Origin: Doryteuthis pealeii
Taxonomy: Eukaryota > Mollusca > Cephalopoda > Myopsida > Loliginidae
Assembly: GCA_023376005.1 (NCBI GenBank)
Contig: CM042150.1
Coordinates: 71,958,662 to 72,022,661 of the forward strand
DNA: 64,000 nt
Direction: 5' to 3'
Shown: positions 1 through 11,384 of the stretch, one piece after another
How positions within the stretch are numbered: the first letter of the stretch is position 1
How the letters are laid out: each line of letters begins with the position of its first letter
Notes under the pieces: model-generated
What the model saw: the letters and a program-made list of their open reading frames with translations, nothing else
The model's database searches: none
Told to the model about the DNA's origin: nothing
Program-made: the position numbers and the translations under genes

Positions 1-865
1 TAATTTTCCAGGACAAATTACAAATATTTTCAAGGATTTTTGACAAAACCCCCCTTTTTTTTCCAGGTTTTTGAAACTGTCATACATATGTGTTTATATT
101 TTGTTATTTATGTTATCATTATATATATGTTGTCATTTATTTGATGTTTTGTTTTAGTAAAAACATTTTTTCTGTCTTTAATGTGTTTGGTTTCGAAACT
201 CGAATAAGTTTAAATTGTATTAAAAAGAAGTGACATTTGTTTTGAATAAAAATGAGAAATTATCGAAATTGTCTGATTTCTTATTTGTATTTGTATTTTA
301 TAGTGGAGGGGGGGATTGTATAATCAAAACAGAATGTACGTTATAAAAATTGTTTTGAAATTTGAGTTTGAGTTTTGTAAAAATTCAATTGAAGTTTGTA
401 TAAATTGAAAAAAATTTTTTTTAAAGGTGGAGGATTGAAAAAATATTCACATGACTTGTCGATAAAAAAAACTGTGGGGGTGTTGTAGTGTGTAAAATAT
501 CGCTTTTTTGTCTCATTAATTTGCCAACAAAAGCACGAGGTAGAAAATAGCTAACATGGGACTGAAATTCGCTAGATGCCACCAAACTAAATCATAACAT
601 AGATTTGGACAACAAAAAACCAAAATTACCAAAAAATTGTTTATATATATTTAGAAAACCTCATCAAATTTAAACATCAAACTATTTTATCACAATTAAA
701 GCAGATGAAATTACTTTTTCTTTTCTTTTGTATTTTAATTCTCTCAACATAAACTGTTGGGTTGCCATGGCACTTGGTGTTTCAGCTGTTTTCACAGTTG
801 TAATATTGTTTGTATCTGTTGTGTTTAATATCAGATTGTACAGTTTTTGTCTGTTGATATTATAA
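1..865. other. AT-rich 3' flank of the receptor tail exon, copy A
   Basis: No independent gene is seen. On the minus strand an open stretch from about 880 down to a TAG at 682-684 follows the minisatellite and reads plausibly as protein, including the peptides TDGTYSIYNINRQKLYNL and SAMATQQFMLREL. It sits one base out of frame with the last repeat unit, so it is the best candidate for the receptor C-terminus only if there is an indel error at the junction. Bases 1-680 are AT-rich with homopolymer runs and no recognisable feature. Confidence 0.4.
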
Positions 866-1907
866 ATGGAATATGTGCCATCTGTTTATTCATTTGCTGA
901 TCACTTATCTCAATGGAATATGTGCCGTCTGTTTATTCATTTGCTGATCACTTATCTCATGGAATATGTCCCATCTGTTTATTCATTTGCTGATCACTTA
1001 TCTCAAATGGAATATGTGCCGTCTGTTTATTCATTTGCTGATCACTTATCTCAAATGGAATATGTCCCATCTATTTATTCAACTGCTGATCACTTATCTC
1101 AAATGGAATATGTGCCGTCTGTTTATTCATTGGCTGATCACTTATCAAATGGAATATGTGCCGTCTGTTTATTCATTTGCTGATCACTTATCTCAAATGG
1201 AATATGTGCCGTCTGTTTATTCATTTGCTGATCACTTATCTCAAATGGAATATGTGCCGTCTGTTTATTCATTTGCTGATCACTTATCTCAAATGGAATA
1301 TGTGCCGTCTGTTTTTATTTGCTGATCACTTATCTCAAATGGAATATGTGCCGTCTGTTTATTCATTTGCTGATCAACTTATTTCAAATGGAATATGTGC
1401 TGTCTGTTTATTCAATTGCTGATCACTTATCTCAAATGGAATATGTGCCATCTGTTTATTCATTTGCTGATCACTTATCTCAAATGGAATATGTGCCTTC
1501 TGTTTATTCATTTGCTGATCACTTATCTCAAATGGAATATGTGCCGTCTGTTTATTCATTTGCTGATCACTTATCTCAAATGGAATATGTGCATCTGTTA
1601 TTCATTTGCTGATCACTTATCTCAAATGGAATATGTGCCATCTGTTTATTCATTTGCTGATCACTTATCTCAAATGGAATATGTGCCATCTGTTTATTCA
1701 TTTGCTGATCACTTATCTCAAATGGAATATGTGCCGTGTGTTTATTCATTTGCTGATCACTTATCTCAAATGGAATATGTGCCGTGTGTTTATTCATTTG
1801 CTGATCACTTATCTCAAATGGAATATGTGCCGTCTGTTTATTCATTTGCTGATCACTTATCTCAAATGGAATATGTGCCATCTGTTTATTCATTTGCTGA
1901 TCACTTA
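866..1907. repeat. 48-bp minisatellite, 22 units (copy A)
   Basis: I count 22 units, each marked by the GCTGATCAC core; the full unit is 48 bp. Because 48 is divisible by three and the unit is free of stops in several frames, long ORFs appear on both strands. On the minus strand the unit encodes the 16-residue peptide MNKQTAHIPFEISDQQ with variation at the T/M and Q/H positions. A few units carry 1-2 base deletions that look like homopolymer errors. The matching array in copy B has 16 units. Confidence 0.95.
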
Positions 1908-2214
1908 AACTGCATTTGGAAGTTTGAGTCAAGACATTAATGCTAGATGTAAAGCCAGTACAACCATCTAAGTCTGCGTTAGCTCCATTGTTGTAAGGTT
2001 TTGCAAACTTTACCTTTGTAGCTGCACAATTTATTGGTGTGTATTGAATGCAACTGTATAGAGTCATCAATCTCTGTATTTGGGTATTGCGTATTCTGTG
2101 TGGTGATCGAACTCTGACGTTGACTGAAATACAGACTTGTACTGGAGCGTAGATTCATTGTACTGCGTTGTCTCATCATAAAGCGATTAAATGTATGTTT
2201 AATGTTGGCATGTA
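866..2214 (-). CDS. Class B GPCR, C-terminal tail exon with 16-residue repeats (copy A)
   Basis: This is the cytoplasmic tail exon of a secretin-family receptor, read on the minus strand from an acceptor at about 2215. It opens with VHANIKHTFNRFMMRQRS, the position and character of helix 8 after the conserved N-x-E-V end of TM7, then a Ser/Thr-rich stretch (STMNLRSSTSLYFSQRQSS). A Cys-containing segment (KLCSYKGKVC, then DLDGCTGFTSSINVL) follows and runs in frame into the 48-bp minisatellite. Copy A lacks one G at the acceptor and two bases near 2000 relative to copy B, so its frame is broken; copy B is the better version. The C-terminus is unresolved. Secretin-family tails usually bind arrestins and G-protein partners; the role of the repeats is unknown. 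Adjacent TM7 exon at 2847-2888, intron 632 bp. Confidence 0.7.
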
Positions 2215-2846
2215 CTGCAAATGAGTACATCAAAGATTGTTTGTATGGAACAAAAATAATTTTATGTTTTATGACATACTTTAAAAGATTTATTTTCATA
2301 TCTACTTTAAACTTTAATAAGCCATTCATTTTGATATCAAATTACAATTTATACAAATATATAATTGTCAATTAATAAGAAGTACTCTATAATAAGTCTT
2401 TAACAATTATCTCATTTTAAAATCTAAATAACCTCAGAGACAGGCTTTATTCCGTTATTAAGTTGAAAATTGCATTGAAAATTGCTTTATTTCTTAAGTT
2501 ATAGCATTTTAAAAATGTTCAAACGAAAATAATGTGGAAATATGCCATTTTTGCTGTATTATGGCAACATATGTATCAAAAGTTTAATCATTATAAAATA
2601 GGTGATAGAGATTCTGTCTTAAAAATGAAGCACCTAAGTGTTAAAAACACTGAAGAGAAAAAACATGATTCTAATTCAAAAGTGTGTGGAATAATAAAAA
2701 TAATGAAAAATTCTTTATCTTCAGATAACAGTTTAGAAAACTGAAGCAAACTCAATAAACACTAACTCCAAATTTATCTGAGATGCAACAACTTAATGCA
2801 AAATATTATTAAATGTATAATAGTTTAATACCTACAAATTACATAC
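2215..2846 (-). other. Intron between tail and TM7 exons, copy A
   Basis: AT-rich intron of about 632 bp. Short plus-strand ORFs such as that at 2532-2744 match no family I know and are treated as chance. No repeat was recognised. Confidence 0.5.
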
Positions 2847-2888
2847 CTCTTCATGGAGGAAACAAAACAGCAATGCCAATATTAAGCC
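2847..2888 (-). CDS. Class B GPCR, 42-nt TM7 exon (copy A)
   Basis: Minus-strand exon of exactly 42 nt, phase 0 to phase 0, with acceptor ..TTTTTAG before it and donor GTATGT after it. It encodes GLILALLFCFLHEE. Secretin-family receptors typically encode the second half of TM7 in a 42-nt exon that begins with the Gly after the conserved SFQ and ends just before the Val of N-x-E-V; spacing, phase and sequence all fit. The usual Asn is His here (FLHEE). It joins TM6-exon SSFQ upstream and VHANIKH downstream without a frame break. It is too short to show up as an ORF, so it was found by splice-site and family pattern. Confidence 0.88.
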
Positions 2889-3026
2889 CTAAAAATGGTA
2901 GAAAATATTTTGCAGATCAAATATATCACAAATAATTTATTTGGAATACATCTACATTCTTATACAAGCTATACTTTCTGTTTTATTTTTTTTAATCATT
3001 AGGGAACGTATATTAAGTTAATGATG

Positions 3027-3080
3027 TTGACAACAACAGCAGCAGCAGCAGCAGCAGAAACAACAGTAGTAGTAGTAGTA
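3027..3080. repeat. CAG/GTA trinucleotide microsatellite (copy A)
   Basis: A short (CAG)n tract followed by (TAG)n lies in the intron between TM7 and TM6; copy B has the same at about 29232-29281. Confidence 0.85.
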
Positions 3081-3177
3081 AGTGAATGTGAATATAGAAT
3101 ATGGCTGGAATTAGATTGTACTGGATAGCATTGGTGTGTAGTAATTATTGGAGGTACCTGCAGATAGATAAGTAAGA

Positions 3178-3909
3178 GTAATACTTTTTTGGTACGATCA
3201 ACTGCCACTCGCTCGAGTTTGGCCTATGACATCAGCTTTAGACACGCCCACAAATTTTTATGAAAACAAAATTCTCTTCAGGTACAGCCAGTGCCCTCTA
3301 GGATAACTTAAAGGGCACTGGTTACAGCCATGAAACAATTATTTTATTTTAAAACGTAATATTTATTAGCTTAGAAAATTGAAAGTTTTAAATAAAGAAA
3401 ACAACTTCTACAAACATTTTTTCTTAGTTATGAATTTTATTTTATTTACATTTTTATTTATAAATAAAATGATTCTATATTTTTATATAAATTTTTATTA
3501 ACAATTATTTTTAATTTGCACGAATCTTTATATTTTTTTTTCTTTTTGAAATCAAAACATCATTTCATGTTTCCCCTCACTTGATAATAATAATAAGATC
3601 TTTGAGTTAAAACTTTATTACAAAAACAAAACAAAAAATAAATAAATTCAAGTGAGTGGCAGTTTGGCAGTAAGAAAAATATTTGTAGAACCCTAAATTT
3701 ACATGATTCAAAGTTGTTTTCTTTATTTAAAACTTAAATTTTCTAAGCTAAAAAATATTACGTTTTAAAAGTGATAAATGTTTGGTCTTGGTCGTACTCA
3801 TGTAAGCGAAGAGACATTTGTTTTCATAAAAATTTGTGGGTGTGTCTAAAGCTGATGTCATAGGCCGAACTCGAGCGAGTGGCAGTTGATCGTACCAAAA
3901 AAGTATTAC
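3178..3909. mobile_element. Fold-back MITE with ~100-bp terminal inverted repeats (copy A)
   Basis: The left end (GTAATACTTTTTTGGTACG, continuing about 100 bp to the motif TTTTTATGAAAAC) is repeated in inverted orientation at 3820-3909. A second inner pair (about 3330-3425 and 3670-3780) is also inverted, so most of the ~730-bp element can fold on itself. The 8-bp sequence GATAAGTA flanks both sides (3167-3174 and 3912-3919), a likely target-site duplication as made by hAT- or P-type transposases. There is no transposase ORF. A perfect 10-bp hairpin (3288-3297 with 3312-3321) sits inside. It lies in the TM7-TM6 intron. Confidence 0.85.
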
Positions 3910-3919
3910 CGGATAAGTA

Positions 3920-4515
3920 TATTTAATTTACTAAGGAATAATTAGAATTTAAAATATCGAGCTTCATATCACGCTGCTTCCCTCACCCACTTTCTGATTC
4001 TTCAAAGCAGCAGTCCGAAACAATTACTTTGACCTTCACCTTTTTGTACTGGATATGAGTCAGCTTAGCGTCTACTCCTAAACTTTAAGTCTTAATTTAT
4101 GCACAAATAAGACATTCCAGTTAAATTCCAAACCATACTAGGCCGAAAATAATACTATTTAACATAGCTTGGTATTGTTAAGCGACGTGTCAAGAAAATT
4201 TCCTCTGAACTAAAGCACCTGCAGTGGAGGACGCCATGCTAATTACGATATATACAGCACCTTTTTCAAGGATCGACATTCATCATCTACCCGGCACCTT
4301 CACCTGAGATTCCTGATCTTTACTATTCCTGTTCCTGCTCGATGTGACTTGGCTGACTGCTGCTGCTGTTTGTTGCAACTTTGACTGCTGAGACCTTTTT
4401 CCTGCCTCTCACCTGACCTCTCCAGCAACGGTTCACTGCCTCTGGTTCAGCACAACTCTAGTAGTCTCTACCTGTCCTTTTTAGGACAAGAACTACTACC
4501 ATCAGCAGTCGATCT
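3920..4515. other. GC-richer intronic stretch before the 32-bp array, copy A
   Basis: About 600 bp with higher GC than its surroundings, particularly 4200-4500, rich in CTG/CTC triplets. It contains CAGTCGATCTTTAAC at its end, a motif repeated just beyond the array at about 6147, so it may belong to the same repeat unit. No coding family was recognised. Confidence 0.4.
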
Positions 4516-6136
4516 TTAACCACTTTGTGATATTGTTGGGTCATTCCTTTACCACTTTGCGATATTGTTGTGCCGTTCCTTTACTACTATGTAACCCGTC
4601 GATCTTTAACAACTTGCGATATGTTGGGCCATTCCTGTACCACTTGCGATGTTGGCCATCCTGTACCACTTTGCGATATTGTTGGGTCGTTCCTTTACCA
4701 CTTTGCGATATTGTTGGGTCGTTCCTTTACCACTTTGCGATATTGTTGGGTCGTTCCTTACCACTTTGCGATATTGTTGGTCATTCTTTACCACTTTGCG
4801 ATATTGTTGGGTCGTTCCTTTACCATTTGCGATATTGTTGGTCGTTCTTTACCACTTGCGATATTGTTGGGTCGTTTCTTTACACTTTGCGATATTGTTG
4901 GGCCGTTCCTTTACCACTTTGCGATATTGTTGGCCATTCCTGTACCACTTTGCGATATTGTTGGGTCGTTTTCTTACACTTTGCGATATTGTTGGGTCGT
5001 TCCTTTACCACTTTGCGATTGTGGTCTTTTTACTTTGCGATATTGTGGTCGTTTCTTACCACTTTGCGATATTGTGGCGTTCTTCCACTTGCGATATGTT
5101 GGGTCGTTTCTTACCTTGCGATATTGTTGGGTCGTTCTTCACTTTGCGATATTGTTGGGCCGTTCCTTTACCACTTTGCGATATTGTTGGGCCATTCCTG
5201 TACCACTTTGCGATATTGTGGGCTATTCTGTACCACTTTGCGATATGTTGGGCCATTCTGTACCACTTTGCGATATTGTTGGCCATTCCTGTACCACTTT
5301 GCGATATTGTGGTCGTTCCTTTACCACTTTGCGATATTGTTGGGTCGTTCCTTTACCACTTTGCGATATTTGTTGGTCGTTCCTTTACCACTTTGCGATA
5401 TTGTTGGGTCATTTCTTTACCACTTTGCGATATTGTTGGGTCGTTCCTTTACCACTTTGCGATATTGTTGGGTCGTTTCTTTACACTTTGCGATATTGTT
5501 GGGTCGTTTCTTTACCACTTTGCGATATTGTTGGGCGTTCTTTACCACTTTGCGATATGTTGGCCATCTGTACCACTTGCGATATTGTTGGGTCGTTTCT
5601 TTACCACTTTGCGATATTGTTGGGTCGTTCCTTTACCACTTTGCGATATTGTTGGGTCATTTCTTTACCACTTTGCGATATTGTTGGGTCGTTCCTTTAC
5701 CACTTTGCGATATTGTTGGGTCGTTCTTTACCACTTTGCGATATTGTTGGGTCGTTCTTACCACTTGCGTATTGTGGGTCGTTCCTTACCACTTTGCGAT
5801 ATTGTTGGGTCGTTCCTTTACCCTTTGCGATATTGTTGGTCGTTCTTTACCACTTTGCGATATTGTTGGGCCGTTCCTTTACCACTTTGCGATATGTTGG
5901 GTCGTTCTTTACCACTTTGCGATATTGTTGGGCCGTTCCTTTACCACTTTGCGATATTGTTGGGTGTTCCTTTACCACTTTGCGATATTGTTGGGTCGTT
6001 TCTTTACCACTTTGCGATATTGTTGGGCCGTTCCTTTACCACTTTGGCGATATTGTGGGTCGTTTTTTACCACTTTGTGATATTGTTGGCGTTCCTTTAC
6101 CACTTTGTGATATTGTTGGGCTGTTCCATTACCACT
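4516..6136. repeat. 32-bp minisatellite, about 50 units (copy A)
   Basis: Tandem units of 32 bp around the core CTTTGCGATATTGTTGGG. The unit has no stop codon in any plus-strand frame, so ORFs of 517-575 residues arise in all three frames; they are not genes. Unit length is not divisible by three, and the array sits in the intron between TM7 and TM6 exons. Many units in the first half carry deletions. The copy B array is shorter (about 33 units). Confidence 0.95.
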
Positions 6137-7970
6137 ACAATAAACAGTCGATCTTTAACAACTTGCGATATTGTCGGGCGTTCCTTTACCTCTATTCCAT
6201 CAGCCGTTCCAGTATCAGCATCCTCAGTGTTGACGTGATGAACGGAATCCATGTATGGTTATCATTTAGGCATTTTAGAATTTTAAAAAATTATTGAATC
6301 TATCATTATCAGATTTCAGCTTTATGAGTTAAATGCAAATCTAGAATGAAATTAGATAAGCTGACAGATTTTAAAGATAAAATATTTTAAGTTATTTATA
6401 ACAAATAATTTTAAATGTTCAAAATGCTGCTAAAAAGTTGTGATCAAAACCAGAAAATTGTGAATTATTATTGCACATTTGAATTATATGAAAAAAAAAA
6501 AAACTAGGTCAAACATTAAAGAGTGGCTTGAGTTGTTTCCCTTTAAAATAAAATAAAATGGTCATTCTAGAAAATATTCAATAAAAAAAGAACTTTATCA
6601 AATTCAATCAGAGTTGATGTATAGGATAAAATCCTATATTTTATATCCAAATAAGGTTAAACACAAACACGATTCTTTTTTCCAAACAAAAAGGATTAAA
6701 AAAATATTTATACATTTGTCAGAGTTCAATTGGACAAATCATGGTGCTGTACCGTCAAAATAGAATATCAAAATCGGAGCCTATTTGTTAGCTATTTAAC
6801 AGACGAAAAAATCAACAAACACAGACTCCCTGTCCACTCCGAGGCGACGCTACCATGATTACAGTCACTAAACTTTCAATCGAAGAAACAGATGTCTCAG
6901 AATTAACTTCAAGCCCACATTTCGACTTGTTGATTACCAAAACAAATATCAACCTTCTGAGTCAGTGTTTACTACTATCTACCATCATCGTGCCACTGCA
7001 TTCTACATCACTAATCCATTTCACAGGTCGTATTCACCAAAACTTTATTTCCTATCGAACTTTGCTAATCTACATACAAATTTTACGTCATGAACATTAC
7101 ACACTTCTTATCAAACTTTTCTAGTTCTACACACACATATTAAAAACATTTAAAATCTATACTCTATGAATCTACTTACTTGAAAAAATTTTTTTTAAAT
7201 TAAGCAATTGGAAGATACTGAAGCTGTTCTGGGGAAAAGAATTTTCAGTTCTAAAAATAGAGAACAAGCACCACGTCAATGGAATAACTTTCCCATTTGC
7301 AATGATTATTTGTTAAAATAAATGAGCTGAAGTCTGTCTTATGAAATTAAAGTAGAAAGAATCTTTTGTTTTTGTTACAGAAATTCCAACTTGTAAATTT
7401 AATTCTGCATGTGCCTATCACATCTGTACCAAGAGAATAAACAATAAAATTAACTGTAATACTTCTTCTATTAACATAAAATACAAAGTAATATCTTTTA
7501 TTTTTCTTCATTCAAAGTCTGAAAGGGAGACAAACAGTCTTTGAGAGAACTCATATTTTTATTTTGAAAGTGAATATTTATTGTTATTTAGAAATAGGTT
7601 AATTCTCGAAAGAATTATAAATCAAGTGAAGTAAACAGAGTAAATGAAATGTGTTTATTAATATTTTGATTATATCTTCCCATGGTTCTTTATGTAAATG
7701 GTATCAAATTGAATAATCCCAATAGACAGTTTTAATATCATTCAAATAAGTAAAACCAATGTAATCCTCAAGAGGGAATGAAGGAACCTGCACAAAAGAA
7801 GAGACTAAAATTGATAAAATGCACTTTCTCGTTTATTCATAAGTTTTTTTCTCTTATTGTAAATCTGATACTTAAAAATAAACTGTTTTTCAACTCACGT
7901 TGAGGACATTTCTTATTATTCTTATAAACTGTGCAATAAAATCAATACAGCAGTTAAAAAAGAGTATTAC
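6137..7970 (-). other. Remainder of TM7-TM6 intron, copy A
   Basis: AT-rich intron. A patch at 6760-7060 is richer in GC and carries short ORFs on both strands (for example plus 6855-7124), but no domain or splice context supports coding. I see no recognised transposon. Confidence 0.4.
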
Positions 7971-8108
7971 CTGGAAAGAACTGTAAAGCATTGAAATATA
8001 AAGGTAAGGACATCTACAGTTGTATTAATATGTGGAGGAATCATCATAAACAAAACATTTGGAACCCCAAAAAGTGGAACAAGCATGGCTGTAAACTTTG
8101 CAAATTTC
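7971..8108 (-). CDS. Class B GPCR, TM6 exon (copy A)
   Basis: Minus-strand exon encoding TM6 and the third extracellular loop of a secretin-family receptor: KFAKFTAMLVPLFGVPNVLF then IPPHINTTVDVPYLYISMLY and SSFQ at the donor. The family hallmarks are the K-x-x-A-K-x-T start, PLFG in the middle of TM6, and SFQ immediately before the splice site. Acceptor ..TTTGTAG and donor CAG|GTAATA are canonical. Copy A has 138 nt because one base is missing near 8010 compared with copy B (139 nt), which frameshifts this copy; the difference looks like a read error. NTT is a potential N-glycosylation site in the loop. Confidence 0.9.
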
Positions 8109-8848
8109 CTACAAATAAGAAAAGCATAAGAAATGAATAGCAGCATTTTGGGTTTTTGTTGACTGATTTACATCTCAATTAGATGTTCATCCCTACTGGC
8201 TGTTCTTTGCTTTCTTTAAATTTACATTACATTTTCATTTTATTCTAAAATGTTTAATCAGTATGAAAATTCAATAGCATACAATAAGATATCAGTCTTA
8301 TTTTAATCTATATAATTAAGAAGAAATGACAAAATAGTTTGATAAAGAGCTACAAAATTTGGCATGCATATTGGACTTAAATTTTAACTAAAAAAAAAAT
8401 TAATCAACTTATTAAAATAATTATTCACATTTAATAAAACATGATTAATTTGGTTTATCAGTAGTTCTTCAAGTTGTAGATGCATAATAATTACATAGCA
8501 TTATTGGTTAGTTAGTACTAATAATATTGATAAAAGATTAAATCATAAGAGTCACTCACTTATTTGAAAATATTTCTCTACAAAAATATATGAAATTTTT
8601 CTGAACAATGTTAACTTCATAGGTTAAATTAAAAAATAGAATTGAGAAATATCTTTTCTGTTATGCGGTAATAATTATAGTAATAATACCATTTGTAACT
8701 ATTCAGTGAAAATATTTTTACTCACAGTAAATATTGTAAAATAAAAAGTTGCGCTACAAGTCTTGACATTTTACCCAACATAGAAGGCTACTTCAACTAG
8801 TAAGTGATACACCAGTAGTGGAATCAAATATATAGCTTATAGTGTGTG

Positions 8849-8893
<45 letters not shown>

Positions 8894-11305
8894 AGATTAA
8901 AATAAAAATCTGGTGACAACAAAAAAATGGTTATTCTTACCATTAGAAAAAAAACTTACCTATTGCCATTGGAAATTTGATATTATTTCTGTTTACAGTT
9001 TTTAACAATTCAATTTTCTGCTTGATGAAAGTTCAATTCTGCTCAGATCCTTGAACTATTTAATATCTCATTTGATTTTTTTTTAATTCATTTTTTTACA
9101 GATGATGTGGAACAAAATAAAAATTATGGAATAAACTAAATAATATAAATGGAAAATATATGATTATGAAATAATTTCAAATTTTTCATTTTTCTATAAT
9201 CAACATAAAATTCATTTATATAATTTAATCTAAATCACAGACCTGAAAAGTTATCAATTAATACCTTGTTTTTTTTTTCTTTTCCGGGTTGTATTAATAA
9301 TAAAGTTTCCTGTATAAGTTTTCCTTCTTTTGTTAATTCAAATTTTAAAATTACTTTTACAAAAAGAATCAAAATCAGTCTGGTCATTAACACTTATATA
9401 AATATGTAAGTACCATTCCTGTTGTTAACTCTTCTTTTTATCTAATCAAAGTTTAATCAAAAATTTAATTTATTAACTATTGTTTTGTAATCATATATTT
9501 TATTGTACTTAAAAGGTGTGGTAGGTATATAATAAGTGGATCAGAAGCCTTCGTTGAATTGTTACTTGTGTTAGCCAATCATTTGATAATCTAACAGAAT
9601 GGCTAAACTAACCAGACTCTAGAAATCATAAAAGCTGAATTATAGAATTTGTATTTATAGCAGCAGAAAAGTTGTATTTCAGGTGGAATTTCTATTAATG
9701 GACCATGATATGAATAGATAATATTTCAAAACAAAGTTTCAAAAAGTAGATCCTCTAATAGATTTGTTGCACCCACATTCAAATCTTAATGTGTATCAGG
9801 AAAATGGATCAGCTTTGTTGATCTTAATAGAAATCTGAAAAGAGAAAAAATACTTTTTAAGTTTTATGTATCCATATAAAGTTTATGAAAAGGTAAAACA
9901 ATTCAAACATGACATTGATAAAACCAGGACAATAATCCATAATCTTTTTCAATAAGGATTCTACTGTTGCTTAAACAATTCTGATATAGTAGTTAGATAT
10001 TTTAACAGGTTGTCACTGTGTGTATTCATCCTAATTAAATAGTAAATTAATTCACCAGAATCTAACATTTGTCGATTTCAAAACACATTTAAGTAAGAAT
10101 ATATCAGTCAATGTAGAAGTTTGGAATCATACAGCTTATAGAATTCATAAAGAGCTTTTTAAAGCAGAGTTTAATTCATATAGTTTATTATAGTAGCCTT
10201 GTATAAGAAAAATAAAATTTAAAATAAATTTCAGTCAGGTTATGAAATTTAGGACTGGAAGCCTTCGTGTCTATACCGAGGTCTACACACAGGTGCACAT
10301 AGGGTGCAAAGAAAATCCTTGCTCAATTTAATCTGCAGTCATGATCAGTACCTGTATCTTAAAGAGTTGAAACCTATATACTAATCATTGTCTAATATAT
10401 CTGATATTATATATTGTACATTTTTATGTATGTATTGTTGTAACCTAATAAATAAAGGAGTCATTTCCGGACATGTGCACACACATACACACACCGACTG
10501 GCACCAAATCTTTTGAAATAAAACTCAGTTCTTATCTTGTTATCAGGGTGTGTTGACTTGTTTTTATACTCACTTAAAGAACTCACAGTTACCCTTTTTA
10601 AAAACTGGGATATAAAAAGGCAAACTTTAATATGTATTAATCTGTTTGTTATTTCATATGCTAATATTTTGCATAATTCAAGAAATAAATTATTGTTTAA
10701 ATCTATTGTATGCTATGTGAATATTGTATATATCAATGTGTATGGACTTTTATTTAAATGAATAAATGTATTTGCATTGTAAAATGAGTACATTTTAATC
10801 ATGTAAAAGGACATTAAACTAAATGTAAAATATTGAAACCCTTTTACCAAATGACACCTTTAGACTCAGGGGAATAAATATTTTTTTAATTATTATCCTT
10901 ACTTTTGTTGTATTGATATTTCAGGTAATTTGGATTATTGGCTTAGCACTGAAGTGTTCTTTAGTAAGTAATAACAAGCCTGATGAGGAGGAAACTGGAA
11001 ACATGTTTATACACTCAGGAGTACAATATGGTATGAACATTAGTTCTTTGGTGTGTATTCCTATGCATGCAGTTAGAACTATATTACAACATCCTCCCTG
11101 TTTAGTAATGTGTTGTGGTATTGGAAAGTCCAAATTGGTTTGTGGAGATGTGATTGCTAATATGTACTTTACTTACTATATGCAAAAAATATATTCAAAT
11201 AATTAAATAATTATAATAAATCAGATCAATACATAATCAATACATAGGTCCAAGTAAAAAGGAATCAATATAAGTAATTATTTATCAAAGTTAACTTACC
11301 TTTAC
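8109..11305 (-). other. TM6-TM5 intron, copy A
   Basis: About 3.2 kb of AT-rich intron containing a GT microsatellite (8843-8892). A plus-strand segment after an acceptor-like TTTTTTTACAG near 9101 reads DDVEQNKNYGNK before a stop, and minus 10921-11133 is open for 70 codons with several Cys; neither has family support. The segment 10240-10560 contains AATAAA motifs and an LTR-like composition but no paired repeat. Confidence 0.4.
8843..8892. repeat. (GT)n microsatellite (copy A)
   Basis: Uninterrupted TG dinucleotide run of about 45 bp; counterpart in copy B at about 34535-34578 and, as CA, in copy C at about 61542-61572. Confidence 0.95.
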
Positions 11306-11384
11306 CTGTACGTTCGATTATTACCTCGGGCTCGAGTACGTGTGTAGTAGGACACGGAGATTATCCAGAAAAACAGAAATTAAT
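11306..11384 (-). CDS. Class B GPCR, TM5 / third intracellular loop exon (copy A)
   Basis: Minus-strand exon encoding INFLFFLDNLRVLLQRTRAR and then GNNRTYR across the splice. In secretin-family receptors this exon holds the end of TM5 (NF-x-x-F-x-N-I-x-R-V-L) and the basic third intracellular loop that contacts the G protein. The final codon is split AG|G, which joins the TM6 exon to give YRKFAK. The local base composition (CGTACTCGAGC) is conspicuously CG-rich for this window. Donor ACAG|GTAAAG, acceptor TTTTAG. Copy A is one base shorter than copy B (79 versus 80 nt). Confidence 0.82.

Noticed and set aside
866..1907. CRISPR-like direct repeats
   Set aside because: No unique spacers: the 48-bp units are contiguous tandem repeats in a eukaryotic intron/exon context.
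866..1940. Plus-strand ORFs over the 48-bp array (MEYVPSVYSFADHLSQ repeats)
   Set aside because: Only the minus frame connects to a supported exon; the plus frames are antisense by-products.
2532..2744. 70-codon plus ORF as a piggyBac-like fragment
   Set aside because: Considered because of its charged composition, but no diagnostic transposase motif could be matched.
4527..6297. ORFs of 517, 575 and 529 residues on the plus strand
   Set aside because: All are translations of the 32-bp minisatellite in its three frames; the unit has no forward stop and no unique coding sequence is attached.
6855..7124. 89-codon plus ORF shared by copies A and B
   Set aside because: No domain, no splice context and intronic position; the A and B versions differ at the end by an indel.
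10978..10998. CTGATGAGGAGGAAAC resembling a hammerhead ribozyme core
   Set aside because: There is no room for a stem II between CTGATGA and GAAAC, and no flanking stems I/III were found.
10913..11206. 97-codon plus ORF and 70-codon minus ORF as genes
   Set aside because: Copy B has indels that break both, no family is recognised and the region is inside the TM6-TM5 intron.
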